This document shows, piece by piece, positions 26,572 through 35,787 of a DNA stretch of 64,000 nt. The notes under the pieces were generated by a model. The model did no database searches. It was not told where the DNA came from and saw only the letters and a list, made by a program, of their open reading frames with translations. Positions within the stretch are counted from its first letter, which is position 1, and every line of letters begins with the position of its first letter. The position numbers were made by a program, and so were the translations under genes. Location: the NCBI GenBank assembly GCA_017466455.1, contig JAFTUD010000018.1, positions 1 to 64,000 of the forward strand. Direction: 5' to 3'. Origin of the DNA: Clostridia bacterium. GTDB taxonomy: Bacteria; Bacillota_A; Clostridia; Oscillospirales; CAG-272.

Positions 26572-26600
26572 ATTTTATACTATTTTAGAAGTCAAGTCAA
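26572..26600 (-). promoter_or_regulatory. Promoter for the AI-2E family gene
   Basis: Minus-strand TTGACT (plus 26595-26600), 17 bases, TAAAAT (plus 26572-26577). A second overlapping TTGACT lies at 26590-26595. Confidence 0.7.
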
Positions 26601-26660
26601 TAAGAAATCAAAAATTTTCATCAAATCATCACAATAAAAAGGAATATAAGAATAAATTTA

Positions 26661-26689
26661 TTGACAATATTGATTGAATATGGTAAAAT
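26661..26689 (+). promoter_or_regulatory. Promoter for the gene at 26768
   Basis: TTGACA (26661-26666), 17 bases, TAAAAT (26684-26689). It places transcription start near 26696 and leaves a leader of about 70 bases. Confidence 0.8.
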
Positions 26690-26767
26690 TAAAATGTGAA
26701 TAGGGGAAGAAACCCATAACAAAAAACGGAAATTCATAAATGCAAATCAAGCAAGGGGGCGACACCC

Positions 26768-27331
26768 ATAGAAAAAAACATTATTGTTGTTGATGAGCAA
26801 GGAAATAAGTATGAGGCTACCTACCCTAAAAGGGCAAAGGGCTTAGTAAAAAGTGGCAGGGCACGCTTCATAGATGAAAATACAATATGCCTTGCGTGTC
26901 CGCCAAAGGAATATTTGGAGGATAATAAAATGGAAAATAAATCAGAAAACAAGCTAACCGAAAGAGAAATTTTTGAGCAAATCGTTGCTTTGCAAAAGCA
27001 AATTACCGAAAATAGCGCTAATTCCTTACATAGATTGGGCGATGTAATAGATAGCGTTTACTCTACAGAGAGTGAAACAGGAAACGAACAGGTTTCAGAG
27101 GTGTGCAATGTTTTTTCTCAGCGAGAGCATAACTTGAAAATTATGCTTGAATTTTACATAAAAATGTATGAAGATGTAAGAAAAAACGACGAGGAAAGAA
27201 AAGCCAACTTGATAAAAAATGTCGTTTCTGAGCTTTCGTCAAAAATTAAAGACTTGGAATTGCCTGATGATAAGCTACCAACTCTTGGGGAAATTACGGA
27301 AGCGACAAAAGAATTGCTTAAGCTTCTATAA
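26768..27331 (+). CDS. Conserved hypothetical protein, apparent ATA start
   Basis: The reading frame is open from a stop at 26717 to 27331. From 26768 it reads (M)EKNIIVVDEQGNKYEA, then TYPKRAKGLVKSGRARFIDE and NTICLACPP, a basic N-terminal module that looks conserved and folded, followed by a charged helical C-terminal part (187 residues in all). No ATG, GTG or TTG occurs in frame until TTG 26915, which would remove this module. The ATA at 26768 has AAGGGGG eight bases before it, so an AUA start is inferred. Function unknown; the C-terminal half (EIFEQIVALQKQI, NLKIMLEFYIKMYEDVRKN) is probably coiled coil. Confidence 0.65.
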   Translation: MEKNIIVVDEQGNKYEATYPKRAKGLVKSGRARFIDENTICLACPPKEYLEDNKMENKSENKLTEREIFEQIVALQKQITENSANSLHRLGDVIDSVYSTESETGNEQVSEVCNVFSQREHNLKIMLEFYIKMYEDVRKNDEERKANLIKNVVSELSSKIKDLELPDDKLPTLGEITEATKELLKLL

Positions 27332-27342
27332 CTGAATAATTA

Positions 27343-27375
27343 AAAAGCGAGTGCTGATTTTTCGGCACTCGTTTT
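27343..27375 (+). terminator. Intrinsic terminator, copy 1 of a duplicated 29-mer
   Basis: Hairpin CGAGTGC / GCACTCG followed by TTTTC. Its 29 bases (27343-27371) recur without change at 28267-28295. Confidence 0.85.
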
Positions 27376-27410
27376 CTATTGACAGTTGAATTATTTAATC
27401 TAACAAGTTA

Positions 27411-27439
27411 TTGCTTATTTCTCGTTTGTAGTGTATAAT
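27411..27439 (+). promoter_or_regulatory. Promoter of the XRE regulator gene
   Basis: TTGCTT (27411-27416), 17 bases, TATAAT (27434-27439). Confidence 0.72.
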
Positions 27440-27443
27440 CAAA

Positions 27444-27457
27444 TTGTAAGCTTACAA
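27444..27457. promoter_or_regulatory. Palindromic operator candidate
   Basis: TTGTAAGCTTACAA is a perfect 14-bp palindrome lying at the expected transcription start, five bases after the -10 of the XRE gene. Binding by the regulator itself is inferred. Confidence 0.55.
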
Positions 27458-27477
27458 AAACAATTTTGGAGGATACT

Positions 27478-28263
27478 ATGAATATAGGAAACAAAATAAA
27501 AGAGCTTAGAAAAAAGAAAGGTCTTACACAAGAGCAACTTGCTTCAAGTATAAATATATCTTTTCAAGCAATTAGTAAATGGGAAAATAATATCGCTTTG
27601 CCTGATATAACAATGATGCCTGTTTTAGCTACATTTTTCGGTGTTTCTATGGATGAATTATTTGATTTCAGCTTAAAGGAAATGGAAGAGAACATAGAAA
27701 GAATAGTTGACGAAGCATATAAATACAGGGAAACTGATTATAAAAAGGGTAGACAAATTCTCGAAGATGGCTTGAAAAAATACCCAAATAATGAAGTACT
27801 TTTAAACAATCTATTGTATGTAATCAACTGCCGAGAAAACCCAGACGAAACAATAAAAATTGCAAGCTATTTAATTGAACAGACAAAAGAAGCAGACATA
27901 AAATATGATGCTTTAAGGTTTTTGTCATATGCGTTAAAGGAAAAAGGCGATATGGAGGGAGCAAGAAAAGCATTAGAACAAATCCCCGAAATATATTTTA
28001 CAAAGCTAAGTGAACTTGCATTTTTATTGACAGGTAAAGAAAAATTTGAGGTAGCAGATAAGCAAAAATGGATTTCATTTGAAAACCTAATTCAAATGAT
28101 GTGGAAAATAGCAGAATGCTACGAGGCAGAGGGGGAAACAGAAAAAGCCATTAAAGAAACTCAAATAGCTCTTAAAATGATTGAGCTTTTAGGAAATATG
28201 GAGTGCTTTAATAACTATGTAGAATTTTTTAATAGGCAAATACAACGGATGAGCAATAAATAA
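27478..28263 (+). CDS. XRE-family regulator with TPR-like C-terminus
   Basis: A 261-residue protein. Residues 4-58 are a Cro/CI helix-turn-helix (IKELRKKKGLTQEQLASS, then ISFQAISKWENNIALPD and FFGVSMDELF). The rest is all-alpha with paired helices (GRQILEDGLKKYPNNEVLLNN; YDALRFLSYALKEKGDMEGA; AECYEAEGETEKAIKETQIA) that read as TPR-like repeats, as in many Clostridia regulators. ATG 27478 follows GGAGG at five bases. It is flanked by identical terminators, so it is a self-contained unit. Target genes are unknown; autoregulation through the palindrome is likely. Confidence 0.85.
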   Translation: MNIGNKIKELRKKKGLTQEQLASSINISFQAISKWENNIALPDITMMPVLATFFGVSMDELFDFSLKEMEENIERIVDEAYKYRETDYKKGRQILEDGLKKYPNNEVLLNNLLYVINCRENPDETIKIASYLIEQTKEADIKYDALRFLSYALKEKGDMEGARKALEQIPEIYFTKLSELAFLLTGKEKFEVADKQKWISFENLIQMMWKIAECYEAEGETEKAIKETQIALKMIELLGNMECFNNYVEFFNRQIQRMSNK

Positions 28264-28266
28264 TGC

Positions 28267-28298
28267 AAAAGCGAGTGCTGATTTTTCGGCACTCGCTG
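28267..28298 (+). terminator. Intrinsic terminator, copy 2 of the duplicated 29-mer
   Basis: Same 29 bases as at 27343-27371, directly after the XRE stop codon. It also lies at the 3' end of the converging NUDIX gene. Confidence 0.82.
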
Positions 28299-28309
28299 AT
28301 TTTTATATA

Positions 28310-28735
28310 TTAAATCGTTTTTAAATACTGTTCAATAGCCCAATCCTGCATTTTTGTAAACATTTTACCGCGAATTTCATCTAAATCAATCCATAAAAAC
28401 TCATGGTCGCTCTCGATAGGCGCTTGTATTTTTTCAAGTAGCTCGCCCGAGTAGTAGGCTTGTATAGGATGAAAATACCCAAGCGTAGGATGCTTTGCGT
28501 AAGTTTCGGCAGAGCAGATAAGCTCTCCAATCTTTACGCCATATCCCGCTTCCTCAAGACATTCGCGCTGAATAGCTTGCTCATGGCTCTCACCCTTGTC
28601 AATGCCACCGCCTAAAAGAAAATACCCCTTCGGCGTTTTAACTACTCCGATTTTTCCGTCTTTTATCGGAATAATATAAGCGCCCTCTCGGTCCAAATAT
28701 TTAACATCTTCCTTAATCCCAAAGACCTTGTGCAT
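28310..28735 (-). CDS. NUDIX hydrolase
   Basis: A 141-residue NUDIX protein with box GGGIDKGESHEQAIQREC continuing LEEAGYG (about residues 43-67). It resembles the MutT/ADP-ribose type of Clostridia; substrate unknown. AAGGAG stands five bases before the ATG. Last gene of the mazG-nudix-nudix operon. Confidence 0.83.
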   Translation of the reverse strand: MHKVFGIKEDVKYLDREGAYIIPIKDGKIGVVKTPKGYFLLGGGIDKGESHEQAIQRECLEEAGYGVKIGELICSAETYAKHPTLGYFHPIQAYYSGELLEKIQAPIESDHEFLWIDLDEIRGKMFTKMQDWAIEQYLKTI

Positions 28736-28745
28736 TTTTAACTCC

Positions 28746-29192
28746 TTATTTGAGTATATATTTCCACTCTTTGTTGTTATCTAATTGCCAACTTAATTCG
28801 CTTAAGTCATCGTTAAGAAAAATATTAAGTAAATCTGACATTGTGTAAGCGAGCTCCATTGATTTCATTTTATCAATTGTTGTCCAAAAGCATTCTCCTT
28901 CATCAGAAGAACGAAGTTCGCCATTGAATTTATCTGTTTTATATAACAATATCATATAACGAGAGCCATCATCACACATCCAGCTATCAATACCACAAAG
29001 CCGAGGTGAAAATATGGTTAGTCCTGTTTCTTCATAGACTTCACGAATTACGGAATCGGTAAACGATTCACCGTATTCAACATGTCCGCCGGGAAAAGCA
29101 AGACCTGACCATTTTTTATTAACTCTGTTTTGAACGACAACATTGTCGCCGTCGTATATCATACACATATTAGTAAATATAACGTTTTCCAT
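28746..29192 (-). CDS. NUDIX hydrolase, 8-oxo-dGTP diphosphatase-like
   Basis: A 148-residue NUDIX protein whose start NVIFTNMCMIYDGDNVVVQN and box GGHVEYGESFTDSVIREV followed by YEETGL resemble the MutT/YtkD-like group of Firmicutes often annotated as 8-oxo-dGTP diphosphatase. It lies between the MazG-like gene (12 bases upstream) and another NUDIX gene (10 bases downstream). Confidence 0.83.
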   Translation of the reverse strand: MENVIFTNMCMIYDGDNVVVQNRVNKKWSGLAFPGGHVEYGESFTDSVIREVYEETGLTIFSPRLCGIDSWMCDDGSRYMILLYKTDKFNGELRSSDEGECFWTTIDKMKSMELAYTMSDLLNIFLNDDLSELSWQLDNNKEWKYILK

Positions 29193-29204
29193 AAAACCTC
29201 AGAA

Positions 29205-29522
29205 TTACCGATTTTCCTCAAAAACAACACCTGTGTTATATTTAGCATTGTTAATATTTTCTTTTTCCTTGATCACTGATTCAATGTCAATATCATAGCA
29301 ATTTGCCAAAGCTAAAGCATAGTATATAACATCCCAAAGCTCTTCATCTATTGTTCCTTTTATATTTTCGCTGTCTTTTCGTAGTTGATTTTTGCCAATG
29401 GCGTTAGCAAGCTCCCCAACCTCTTCTGACAATTTCAAAAAATAATCTTTAATGAGCTCAGGCTTGAAATCCTTTGATTTTATGTAGCCTTGCAAATACT
29501 TTATGGTTGTTTTTCCATCCAT
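29205..29522 (-). CDS. MazG-like nucleotide pyrophosphohydrolase
   Basis: A 105-residue MazG/all-alpha NTP pyrophosphohydrolase. The metal-binding glutamates are in KLSEEVGELANAIGK (about residues 29-43) and IDEELWDVIYYALALAN (about 58-74), the EExxE...ExxD pattern of the family. Such enzymes remove non-standard or excess NTPs. It is first in an operon with two NUDIX genes, which suggests a shared nucleotide-cleaning role. Confidence 0.85.
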   Translation of the reverse strand: MDGKTTIKYLQGYIKSKDFKPELIKDYFLKLSEEVGELANAIGKNQLRKDSENIKGTIDEELWDVIYYALALANCYDIDIESVIKEKENINNAKYNTGVVFEENR

Positions 29523-29553
29523 TGTTTTCTCTCCCTAAATTGACTTTTTGATA

Positions 29554-29582
29554 ATTATACCATATTTTATATTCTAAATCAA
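29554..29582 (-). promoter_or_regulatory. Promoter of the mazG-nudix-nudix operon
   Basis: Minus-strand TTGATT (plus 29577-29582), 17 bases, TATAAT (plus 29554-29559), 32 bases before the MazG-like start. Confidence 0.8.
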
Positions 29583-29617
29583 GAAATATGACAAAAAAGG
29601 AATAGAGAAGCAAATTC

Positions 29618-29645
29618 AAAACCGAGTGCTTTTGCACTCGGTTTT
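29618..29645 (-). terminator. Intrinsic terminator of guaB
   Basis: AAAACCGAGTGC / GCACTCGGTTTT, perfect 12-bp stem, ten bases after the guaB stop. The stem core is related to the 29-mer terminators at 27343 and 28267. Confidence 0.87.
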
Positions 29646-29654
29646 ATGTGTTTA

Positions 29655-31154
<1,500 letters not shown>

Positions 31155-31181
31155 CTAAAAATACTTCAAAATATTTTTTCT

Positions 31182-31210
31182 ATTATAAATCTAAATTAAG
31201 GATTTGTCAA
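31182..31210 (-). promoter_or_regulatory. Strong promoter of guaB
   Basis: Minus-strand TTGACA (plus 31205-31210), 17 bases, TATAAT (plus 31182-31187), both consensus. Confidence 0.9.
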
Positions 31211-31235
31211 CAAAAAAATCAAAAAAAATCTAAAA

Positions 31236-32105
31236 TCAAAGCGATTTACATAAAAAAGCTTGAATTTTTTCACTTTGCAAAGCAAAAAAGGCATTTTTTT
31301 GTGTGATTTCCGATGGAAAAATTCCGAAAACGGAAGGACCGCTTCCACTCATTAGCGTGCCGATAGCACCGCATTTAAGCATAATGTCCTTTATCTCGGT
31401 GATTTTTGGATTTTGTGCGATGATTACGCTTTCAAATTTGTTGTAAAGATTTGATGCAACACCGAGCACATCATTTTTTTCTATTGCAAGCATAATAGGC
31501 GAAATGTCACCCCTCTCGGAGCTGAAATCTCCGTATTTTTCGTCAAGCATTCTGTATGCGTGGGGAGTAGATATGCTTGAATCATCAATAGCGCAAAGCA
31601 TATAAGCACCCGAAAATGAAGTAATCGGCGTAAGCACCTCTCCAATCCCCTCGCAAAGGCAAGTGCCGCCCTTTATGCAAAACGGAATGTCCGCACCTAA
31701 TTTAGAGCCTAATTCGCATAGCTCATCGGTTGAAAGAGGAAAGCCAAGCGCTTGATTTAATAAAATCAGCGTTCCCGAGGCGTCCGCACTTCCGCCTGCC
31801 ATTCCTGCACCTATGGGAATGTTCTTTTCAATGTGAATTTTTATGTGCGCATTACCGATTTTCAAATGAGATAGAAGTAGCGCACAGGCCTTGTAGGCAA
31901 GGTTGCTTTCGTCCCATTTTATAAGCTTGTTAGAACCGCTAAGCTCAATTTTTATATCCGAGCAGGGAAGCATTTCCAAGGAAATTTCATCATAAAGAGA
32001 AACTGATTGCATAACTGAACGAATTTCGTGATATCCGTCCTCTCGCTTGCCCAAAACATCAAGAAAAAGATTGATTTTAGCAGGAGCCTTAATAAAATAT
32101 TTCAT
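31236..32105 (-). CDS. ispE: 4-diphosphocytidyl-2-C-methyl-D-erythritol kinase
   Basis: IspE (289 residues) is the GHMP-family kinase of the non-mevalonate isoprenoid pathway. The start IKAPAKINLFLDVLGKREDG (about residues 4-23) and the ATP loop PIGAGMAGGSADASG (about 92-106) are diagnostic, and the GHMP C-terminal motif MSGSGPSVFGIF is present. ATG 32105 lies one base beyond the polA stop (TGATATG), so translation is probably coupled to polA. Confidence 0.94.
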   Translation of the reverse strand: MKYFIKAPAKINLFLDVLGKREDGYHEIRSVMQSVSLYDEISLEMLPCSDIKIELSGSNKLIKWDESNLAYKACALLLSHLKIGNAHIKIHIEKNIPIGAGMAGGSADASGTLILLNQALGFPLSTDELCELGSKLGADIPFCIKGGTCLCEGIGEVLTPITSFSGAYMLCAIDDSSISTPHAYRMLDEKYGDFSSERGDISPIMLAIEKNDVLGVASNLYNKFESVIIAQNPKITEIKDIMLKCGAIGTLMSGSGPSVFGIFPSEITQKNAFFALQSEKIQAFLCKSL

Positions 32106-32106
32106 A

Positions 32107-34608
32107 TCATTTTGCCTCAAGCCATGTTTTACCAATTCCAACATCGGCAGTAAGAGGAGCAAGCAGAGCAACTGCGCTCTCCATCTCCCTTTTAAGGATC
32201 TGCTTTGCTTGGTCGGCACAGGATTTATGCGCTTCAATTATAAGCTCATCGTGTACCTGAAGAATTAGTCTTGCATCGATTTTTGCTTCCTTAAGAGCGT
32301 TGTAAACCCTTACCATAGCAATTTTTATTATATCCGCCGCGCTTCCTTGAATAGGCGAGTTCATCGCCACTCTTTCTCCAAAGGAGCGAATGTTGAAGTT
32401 TTGCGATTGAAGCTCGGGTACATATCTGCGACGCCCAAACATCGTTTCCGCGTATCCCTTTTCCTTAGCATTAGAAATCAACGATTTTATAAAGCTGTGG
32501 ACATCGGGATAGGTGAGAAAATAGCTATCAATATAGTTTTTTGCTTCCTTTTTTGTGATGTGCAAATCTTTGGCGAGAGAGAAGTCGCCAATTCCGTAAA
32601 CGATTCCAAAGTTTACAGCCTTTGCGCGCTTTCTAAGCTCGGGAGTAACCTGGTCAGCAGGCAAGCCGAAAACCTGTGATGCGGTCATTGAGTGAATGTC
32701 AATCCCCGAATTGAACGCATATATCATATTTGCATCACCCGAAAGATGTGCAAGGACCTTTAATTCAATTTGTGAATAATCCGCGTCAACAAGCACATAA
32801 TCATCGGATTTTGTGATGAAATATTTTCGTATTTGCTTGCCAAGCTCGGTTCTCACCGAAATATTTTGAAGATTAGGCTCGGAGGAGGACAGGCGCCCTG
32901 TAACCGTCACCGTTTGATTAAAGGTAGAGTGGATTCTTCCGTCATCACCCGCAACCTTTACAAGCCCCTCACAGTAAGTGCTTTTCAGCTTCATCAGCTG
33001 GCGATACTCCAAAATTTCATCAATTATAGGAGATTCATTTTTTAAATCCTCAAGCACATGCACATCGGTAGAATAACCGTTTCTGGTCTTTTTTCCGTGA
33101 GAAAGCCCCATTTTTTCAAAAAGAATAATACCAAGCTGCTTTGGAGAGTTGATATTAAATTCCTCTCCCGCAAGCATATAAATTCTTTCCTTATACGCTT
33201 CCGCCATAGAACTCAGCTTGTCGGAATACTCCTTAAGCCCGTCAACATCAACACGGAAGCCGATTTTTTCCATAGAGGCAAGCACCTTGGCAAGCGGAAT
33301 CTCAATTTCATCAAGAATTTTTCTTTCATTTATCCTGTCAAGCTCATCATTAAGCACCTTGTAAAGCTGATAGACTTGATAAGCTCCGTGTGATGGAGAA
33401 AATTCCGCATTAAGATACTTTATGCACAAGCTCTCAAGCTCATACGAGGCGTCAGAGGGAGAGGCAAGATAGCCGGCGAGCATAACATCAAAATGACAGT
33501 TAATCTCAAAGCTTTTCGCCCAGCTTTTAACATCGTGACAAATAATCTTGTTTGATGTTAAAAAATCCTCTAAATCGTATCCGTCATAAGAAAAATGATA
33601 TTTTTCGTTATAAAGATAAAGCTTATCCTCGTGGTAGAAGATAGCAAGCTCCTCACCCTTTATATCATCAAGCACACCGATAGGAAAGGCGTCCTTCACT
33701 TTAGCTGTTGGAGTGGCGGAAATGCTCTGCCTTTTTGATGGATCAAAGGTGATATTGAATTTTTTTAACAGTGACTCGAATTCAAGCCTTAGGAATAAAT
33801 CCGAGGCAAGCTCCTCATTAATTCCGTGATATTCAAAGTCTGAAACGGTTCCTTCAATAGGCGCATCGCAAACAATAGTTGCAAGAAATTTCGATATATA
33901 AGCCATCTCCTTGCCAAGCTCAAGCTTTGTCCTTTGAGAATCGGACATTTTTGCATCCTTATACGATTCATATATACCGTCAAGTGAGCCAAAGTCGGAA
34001 ATTAGCTTGAATGCACCCTTTTCGCCGATTCCGTTAATTCCGGGAATATTGTCGGAGGAGTCGCCCATAATCGCCTTCACATCAATGTATTGAGTAGGCG
34101 TAACACCAAAGTCTTCCTTGAACTTGTCCTCATTATACAGAACATCTTCCTTTGTCTTAACAAGAATAACAGAGCAGCTTGGATTGATAAGCTGTAATGA
34201 ATCCTTGTCTCCTGTCAAAATATAAGAATGAATATCTTTGTCAGTCATAGCAATACGGGAGACGGTGCCGATTACATCATCAGCCTCATATCCCTCAAGC
34301 TCAACAACATTAAAGCCAAGTGCCCTTACAGCGTCCTTAGCGTAGGGAAGCTGCATAGCAAGCTCCTCGGGCATAGGCTTTCTTGTCGCCTTGTAAAAGT
34401 CGTGTGCCTTGTGTCTGAAGGTTTTCGCCCTCAGATCAAACGCAACAACAGCATAATCTGGCTTTAGCGTGTCAAGATGCCTTTTTAAAATTGTGAGCAT
34501 TCCGTAAACCGCATTTGTCGGAATTCCTTCCTTTGTGGAAAGCGGACGAATGCCGTAAAAGGCACGGTTTAAAATGCTGTTGCCGTCAACAATAAGTAGC
34601 TTTTTCAT
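32107..34608 (-). CDS. polA: DNA polymerase I
   Basis: PolA (833 residues). The 5'-3' flap nuclease (residues 1-290) has VVAFDLRAKTFRH, YEADDVIGTV and GDSSDNIPGINGIGEKGA. The middle domain keeps the fold but lacks the DxE and other carboxylates of a working 3'-5' proofreading site. The polymerase has motif A DADYSQIELKVLAHLSGD, the RRAKAVNFGIVYG-type O-helix (RKRAKAVNFGIVYGIGDFSL) and motif C QVHDELIIE. ATG 34608 overlaps the TSCPD gene's stop by one base (TGATG). Confidence 0.95.
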   Translation of the reverse strand: MKKLLIVDGNSILNRAFYGIRPLSTKEGIPTNAVYGMLTILKRHLDTLKPDYAVVAFDLRAKTFRHKAHDFYKATRKPMPEELAMQLPYAKDAVRALGFNVVELEGYEADDVIGTVSRIAMTDKDIHSYILTGDKDSLQLINPSCSVILVKTKEDVLYNEDKFKEDFGVTPTQYIDVKAIMGDSSDNIPGINGIGEKGAFKLISDFGSLDGIYESYKDAKMSDSQRTKLELGKEMAYISKFLATIVCDAPIEGTVSDFEYHGINEELASDLFLRLEFESLLKKFNITFDPSKRQSISATPTAKVKDAFPIGVLDDIKGEELAIFYHEDKLYLYNEKYHFSYDGYDLEDFLTSNKIICHDVKSWAKSFEINCHFDVMLAGYLASPSDASYELESLCIKYLNAEFSPSHGAYQVYQLYKVLNDELDRINERKILDEIEIPLAKVLASMEKIGFRVDVDGLKEYSDKLSSMAEAYKERIYMLAGEEFNINSPKQLGIILFEKMGLSHGKKTRNGYSTDVHVLEDLKNESPIIDEILEYRQLMKLKSTYCEGLVKVAGDDGRIHSTFNQTVTVTGRLSSSEPNLQNISVRTELGKQIRKYFITKSDDYVLVDADYSQIELKVLAHLSGDANMIYAFNSGIDIHSMTASQVFGLPADQVTPELRKRAKAVNFGIVYGIGDFSLAKDLHITKKEAKNYIDSYFLTYPDVHSFIKSLISNAKEKGYAETMFGRRRYVPELQSQNFNIRSFGERVAMNSPIQGSAADIIKIAMVRVYNALKEAKIDARLILQVHDELIIEAHKSCADQAKQILKREMESAVALLAPLTADVGIGKTWLEAK

Positions 34609-34865
34609 CAATTGTTACCTTCCAAAGTAGCCTTTTCGATAGCGATTGCAAATTGATCCGCACAGGATGTGCCACGACCGCCACAGTCATTTCCCTTAAG
34701 GATTTTGATAACTGTTTCACAATCCATTCCGTCAACAAGCTTAGAAATTGCTTTTAGATTTCCGTTACAGCCACCGATAAAGCTTACATTGTAAACCCTT
34801 CCGTCAAGTATTTCAAAGGATATGCTTCTTGCGCATACGCCTCTTGTTTGAAAAAAATGCTTCAT
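34608..34865 (-). CDS. TSCPD-domain protein (TIGR03905 type)
   Basis: An 85-residue TSCPD protein with GVCARSISFEI, FIGGCNGNLKAISKLVDGMD and GRGTSCADQFA, the cysteines conserved in this family. The same domain occurs at the C-terminus of some ribonucleotide reductases; the free-standing form has no known function. ATG 34865 has AAGGAG six bases upstream, and the gene overlaps polA by one base. Confidence 0.85.
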   Translation of the reverse strand: MKHFFQTRGVCARSISFEILDGRVYNVSFIGGCNGNLKAISKLVDGMDCETVIKILKGNDCGGRGTSCADQFAIAIEKATLEGNN

Positions 34866-34974
34866 AAAAAACTCCTTGTAGATTTTTTTGCAAATAATAT
34901 ACCATTTTACAAAAAAATGTGCTATTATATGTTTGTTTAAGATTATTTTAACAAAAAACGGAGTAAAATTCAAT

Positions 34975-35715
34975 ATGAGAATGAAAAAAAAGCGTCACGG
35001 TGGCGAAAGATTGTCATTGCTATCGGGACTTATCGTGCAAAACCACAAGGAGCTGTTTGAAAACGCTTCAGGGATCTACGGTCAAGAAAGACCATTGAGA
35101 GTAGAAATCGGCTGCGGAAAGGGCGATTTTATAAGAGGAAAATGTGAGCAGGAGAAGGATTATAACTATCTTGCCATTGAAAAAATAGCCGATGTTTGTA
35201 CCTTGGCAGTTGAAAAATACGCAGGCTTTAAGGGGCTTGGCTCACTTGCTCCGAACGGAGGCTGGCAAACACCCGACGGAAAGATATATCCGCTTGGTGC
35301 TGACGGAATTGACTTTACAAACGAGCAAAAGGGAAATGTTCGCTTTTCGGTTGGAGATGCCTCAGAAAAGCTTAAGGATTTTCCCGATAATTCTGTTGAT
35401 GCAATTTATGTAAACTTTTGCGACCCATGGGGAAAGAAGGGACATGCTAAGCGTCGCTTGACTCATATCGGCTTTTTAAATATGTATTCAAGAATACTTG
35501 TTGATGGCGGAAGGCTCTTTTTCAAGACTGATAACAGGGCGTTGTTTGACTTTTCTCTTGAGGAGCTTGAAAAATCAAGCCTTTCTCTTGAATATAAGAC
35601 ATATGACCTACACGCCTCGGATATGAATGATACAAATATTCAAACCGAATATGAAAGAAATTTCACCGAAAAGGGCTTCAAAATAAATATGCTGATCGCA
35701 AAAAACGAAAAGTAA
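34975..35715 (+). CDS. trmB: tRNA (guanine-N7-)-methyltransferase TrmB
   Basis: A 246-residue TrmB (m7G46 of tRNA). The SAM site is VEIGCGKGDF (about residues 43-52), the conserved NFCDPWGKKGHAKRRLT and the C-terminal TKTDNRALF-like and IQTEYERNF motifs are present. Residues 84-120 (from GFKGLGS to NEQKG) are an insert of about 35 residues between two core elements, absent from Bacillus TrmB. The gene is divergent from the TSCPD-polA-ispE unit and precedes dpaA. Confidence 0.9.
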   Translation: MRMKKKRHGGERLSLLSGLIVQNHKELFENASGIYGQERPLRVEIGCGKGDFIRGKCEQEKDYNYLAIEKIADVCTLAVEKYAGFKGLGSLAPNGGWQTPDGKIYPLGADGIDFTNEQKGNVRFSVGDASEKLKDFPDNSVDAIYVNFCDPWGKKGHAKRRLTHIGFLNMYSRILVDGGRLFFKTDNRALFDFSLEELEKSSLSLEYKTYDLHASDMNDTNIQTEYERNFTEKGFKINMLIAKNEK

Positions 35716-35787
35716 TGGCATAATTTTAAAAACCTCATACCATTGTTAGTGAGAACTAATTCTCAAATAAATAAAAAGGGAAGCAAT

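Noticed and set aside
26740..26793. 17-codon ORF (ATG 26740) as a leader peptide gene
   Set aside because: It overlaps the ribosome site of the main gene and has no clear ribosome site of its own; kept only as context for the ATA start.
32107..34608. Working proofreading domain in PolA
   Set aside because: The exonuclease carboxylates are missing, as in Bacillus-type PolA, so only the fold is kept.
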